DNA of 9,082 nucleotides from an uncultured Pseudomonadales bacterium (GTDB taxonomy: Bacteria > Pseudomonadota > Gammaproteobacteria > Pseudomonadales > Porticoccaceae): contig CAJQJT010000204.1 in the NCBI GenBank assembly GCA_905478725.1, positions 1 through 9,082 on the forward strand, read 5' to 3'. Position numbers and translations under genes: made by a program. Under the pieces are notes generated by a model. It searched no databases and was not told the origin of the DNA. It worked only from the letters and a program-made list of their open reading frames with translations. Of the stretch, positions 6,736-9,082 are shown piece after piece. Numbering within the stretch: the first letter of the stretch is position 1; each line of letters begins with the position of its first letter.

Positions 6736-8667
6736 ATGAAAAATCTTCGTTCTATGGCGACAGTTGCTACTGTATCGCTGCTATCTATATTACCTACTGT
6801 TGTCCAAGGGCAAACCGCGCAACAAACTGAAATTGAAGAGGTGCTGGTCAGCGCTTCTCTGCTACCTATTGCCGCCTCGCGCTCCGCTAATGCGATCACT
6901 GTGATCGACAGCGAGCAGCTAAAAAATCGTGCCGCGCTCAGTGTGAGTGACCTACTGCGGGATGTGCCAGGACTGGCGGTGAGCCGCAGTGGTGTCCAGG
7001 GTTCGGCGACTCAGATCCGTGTTCGTGGTGCCGAAGCCAACCACCTGTTGGTGCTTATCGATGGCGTCGAAGCCAATGATCCTTCCCAGAGTGATGAACT
7101 CAATTGGGGCACATTGAGTGCTGATGATATTGAGCGTATCGAGGTTATTCGCGGGCCACAGAGTGCTATGCGCGGCAGTGATGCCATGGCAGGCGTAGTG
7201 AATATTATTACTCGCCGTGCCGATCAGCCTCTTAGCGCCAGCCTCTTTACGGAGACCGGCAGCTTTGGAACTAGCAACAGTGGTTTCAGTGTTGGCAGTA
7301 AGCAGGGCGACCTTGATGCTCGTCTAGGTGTTAACCATATTGAAACCGAGGGTGAGAATATATCTCGCACTGGCACTGAAAAAGACGGCTACAAAAATAC
7401 CAATATAAACCTCAATGCTGGCTGGAAGGTTAGCGATGAGCTGCGACTTTCCTTTGCTGCACGTCAGTCTGATGGCATGAATGAGTTCGATGGTGACAGT
7501 GATTTCGACGGCTTTGTTGAAGATCAGGATAAGGTCTCTGAATTCCGCAATAGCACTATGCGTGTCCAGGGCGACTATGTCTCTGCCGATGGACGCTTCC
7601 AGCACAAGTTGGTTATCGCGCAATCAAACAATGATAACGAAGCCTTCGATTCTGGTGTATTGGGTAATTACACTTCATCAACCAAAGATCAATATCAGTA
7701 TGTTGGCTCTGTTTTTTGGGATGAATCTACACAGCGATTGTCTGTGCTGGCGGAACGTGAAGAGGAAGATTTCCAGCAGCGTGGGCCTCTTGCTTGGGGC
7801 TCAGATCCCAATCAGGATCGCGAGCGCAATACTGACAGCATCGCCGTTGAATACCGCACGGATCTCTCCGACAGTCTGACCTTTGCAGCTAGTGGCCGCT
7901 ACGATGACAACTCTGAGTTTGATAGCGCCAATACCTTTAGAGTTGAAGCTGTTTATCAGCTCAATGACGGCATACGCCTGCGCAGCGCCTATGGCACCGC
8001 GGTTAAGAATCCGACTTTCTCTGAGCGTTTTGGTTTTTACACTAACTTTATTGGCAATCCCAACTTAGAACCTGAAGAGTCTACTAGCTGGGAGCTAGGT
8101 GTTGATCAGATGTTATTTGATAGCAACCTGACCTTATCTGCGACGCTGTTTGATGCTGAGCTTGAGAATGAAATTAATGGTTTTGTCTCTGATCCGGTTA
8201 CCTTTGGTTTCACCTCTGCTAATAAAGAGGGTAAGAGCAAACGTCAGGGTGTTGAGTTAACCGCTATTGGAATCCTCAGCGACAGCCTATCTTTAAACGC
8301 TGCATATACCTATACAGATTCTGTTGAGTCGGATGGTGCAGGTGGTTATAAAGATGAAATACGTCGCGCGCGACATACTGCTAGCTTAAATCTAGCCTGG
8401 CAAGTGATGGATAATCTGCACATTAATACCAATGCACAGTACAACGGCAGCCAAACTGACGTCTTTTTCCCACCTTGGCCTACGCCGTCTGAGACCGTCA
8501 CTTTAGCGGATTACACGCTGCTTAATGTTAACGCCAACTACAGCGCCAGTGAAAAGTTATCCATCTATCTGCGTCTAGATAATTTACTGGATGATAATTA
8601 CGAAGAAGTCTTTGGTTATCAAACTCTGGGACTTGGCGCTAGTCTTGGTGTGCGTTTCAGTTTATAA
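6736..8667 (+). CDS. btuB: BtuB, TonB-dependent vitamin B12 receptor
   Basis: 643 residues (E. coli BtuB precursor is 614). Signal peptide 1-25 ends VVQG before Q26. The TonB box is in EEVLVSAS near 34-41. The plug carries IRVRGAEANHLLVLIDGV and IEVIRGPQSAMRGSDAMAGVVNIITRR split across its usual blocks, close to the BtuB pattern (LVLIDGV, GSDAIGGVVNIIT). The barrel follows to the C terminus. It binds cobalamins at the cell surface and imports them with TonB-ExbBD. Residues 254-265 (DSDFDGFVEDQD) form an EF-hand-like loop; E. coli BtuB also uses acidic loops to bind calcium and order its B12 site. The last residues are VRFSL, so the terminal residue is Leu rather than the usual aromatic. ATG at 6736 has weak AAGAGA eight bases upstream. 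The cobalamin riboswitch in its leader is independent support for B12 as substrate. The next gene begins at the base after its stop. Confidence 0.95.
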   Translation: MKNLRSMATVATVSLLSILPTVVQGQTAQQTEIEEVLVSASLLPIAASRSANAITVIDSEQLKNRAALSVSDLLRDVPGLAVSRSGVQGSATQIRVRGAEANHLLVLIDGVEANDPSQSDELNWGTLSADDIERIEVIRGPQSAMRGSDAMAGVVNIITRRADQPLSASLFTETGSFGTSNSGFSVGSKQGDLDARLGVNHIETEGENISRTGTEKDGYKNTNINLNAGWKVSDELRLSFAARQSDGMNEFDGDSDFDGFVEDQDKVSEFRNSTMRVQGDYVSADGRFQHKLVIAQSNNDNEAFDSGVLGNYTSSTKDQYQYVGSVFWDESTQRLSVLAEREEEDFQQRGPLAWGSDPNQDRERNTDSIAVEYRTDLSDSLTFAASGRYDDNSEFDSANTFRVEAVYQLNDGIRLRSAYGTAVKNPTFSERFGFYTNFIGNPNLEPEESTSWELGVDQMLFDSNLTLSATLFDAELENEINGFVSDPVTFGFTSANKEGKSKRQGVELTAIGILSDSLSLNAAYTYTDSVESDGAGGYKDEIRRARHTASLNLAWQVMDNLHINTNAQYNGSQTDVFFPPWPTPSETVTLADYTLLNVNANYSASEKLSIYLRLDNLLDDNYEEVFGYQTLGLGASLGVRFSL

Positions 8668-9082
8668 ATGACTATTCCAGTAGCTAAAGGGGTCAAGCGC
8701 GTGCTTCTATCTTGGAGCAGCGGCAAAGACTCGGCTTGGACTCTGTATCAGTTGCAGAAGGATCCAACGGTTGAGGTGGTGGGTTTACTCACCACCTTTA
8801 ACGGGGAATTCAATCGTTCGGCGATCCACGGTGTCCGTCAACAGCTGCTGCGCTTACAGGCAGAGGCTGCGGGATTGCCACTGATTGAAATTCCACTGCC
8901 TTGGCCCTGTTCCAATGAACAATACGAAAGCCTAATGGGCGCGGCCTTGGACAATGCCCGAGCTCAGTTGCATATGGATGCCGTGGCCTTTGGTGATCTT
9001 TATCTGGAAGATATTCGCAACTATCGCGAATCGAAAATGCAGGGCACAGGCTTAGAGCTGCTGTTTCCCCTTTGGCAAATTC
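8668..9082 (+). CDS. DUF71/COG2102 PP-loop ATPase, Dph6-related, likely B12 salvage (3' end missing)
   Basis: The first 138 codons are present. SWSSGKDSAW (15-24) is the PP-loop that binds ATP pyrophosphate. HGVR (54-57) and FGDLYLEDIRNYRE (108-121) are the conserved blocks of bacterial DUF71 proteins. The family includes diphthine-ammonia ligase (Dph6) in archaea and eukaryotes, but bacteria lack diphthamide; published comparative genomics proposed that bacterial members act in B12 salvage. The place here, directly behind riboswitch-controlled btuB with ATG right after its TAA, supports that. The exact reaction is unproven; an ATP-dependent amidation or ligation on a corrinoid is a reasonable inference. 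The start is uncertain: ATG 8668 has no Shine-Dalgarno and would need coupling to btuB, whereas GTG 8701 has AAAGGGG upstream and places the PP-loop at the very N terminus as in relatives. Confidence 0.88.
   Translation, partial: MTIPVAKGVKRVLLSWSSGKDSAWTLYQLQKDPTVEVVGLLTTFNGEFNRSAIHGVRQQLLRLQAEAAGLPLIEIPLPWPCSNEQYESLMGAALDNARAQLHMDAVAFGDLYLEDIRNYRESKMQGTGLELLFPLWQI
8686..8692 (+). promoter_or_regulatory. Strong ribosome-binding site inside the annotated start of the DUF71 gene
   Basis: AAAGGGG lies eight bases before an in-frame GTG at 8701. Starting there removes eleven residues and gives a protein beginning MLLSWSSGKDS. It competes with the ATG at 8668 as the true start. Confidence 0.6.

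Noticed and set aside
8668..9082. Calling the last gene diphthine-ammonia ligase
   Set aside because: Diphthamide does not occur in bacteria, and the B12 context fits the other DUF71 subgroup.

Overview
The window looks like a piece of chromosome from an aerobic, probably marine gammaproteobacterium of the SAR92/OM60/Cellvibrionales kind. This is inferred from gene content and protein style: two TonB-dependent outer-membrane receptors, a Gram-negative RadA, a cobalamin riboswitch ahead of btuB, and an SDR-fold enzyme resembling halohydrin dehalogenases known from such bacteria. The species cannot be fixed from the sequence. No transposase, integrase, tRNA, rRNA or CRISPR array is visible, so it reads as ordinary chromosome with a few unusual genes.

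Left part (1-3042): the 5' half of an HSL-type alpha/beta-hydrolase (esterase/lipase) runs off the left edge on the minus strand. A 324-base divergent spacer separates it from a 751-residue TonB-dependent receptor of unknown substrate on the plus strand. The receptor ends at a strong UUCG-loop terminator that is symmetric enough to serve the convergent operon as well.

Middle part (3120-5963): a minus-strand pair encodes a SSAT-like GNAT acetyltransferase followed 21 bases later by an SDR-fold protein. That protein has lost the cofactor-binding glycine motif and carries a Ser-Tyr-Arg triad, which is the signature of a halohydrin dehalogenase. Divergent to the pair is radA (DNA recombination and repair), and the space between holds two perfect palindromes. 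Behind radA lies a five-unit, 24-bp tandem repeat, then a small convergent ABM-domain (antibiotic biosynthesis monooxygenase-like) gene.

Right part (6249-9082): a good sigma70 promoter leads into a long leader with a cobalamin riboswitch, then btuB (outer-membrane B12 receptor). Directly abutting its stop codon is a DUF71/COG2102 PP-loop ATPase gene that runs off the right edge. This is a B12 uptake and salvage operon: low B12 should switch on the receptor and with it the DUF71 enzyme. The DUF71 partner and the halohydrin dehalogenase-like enzyme are the two most interesting items.
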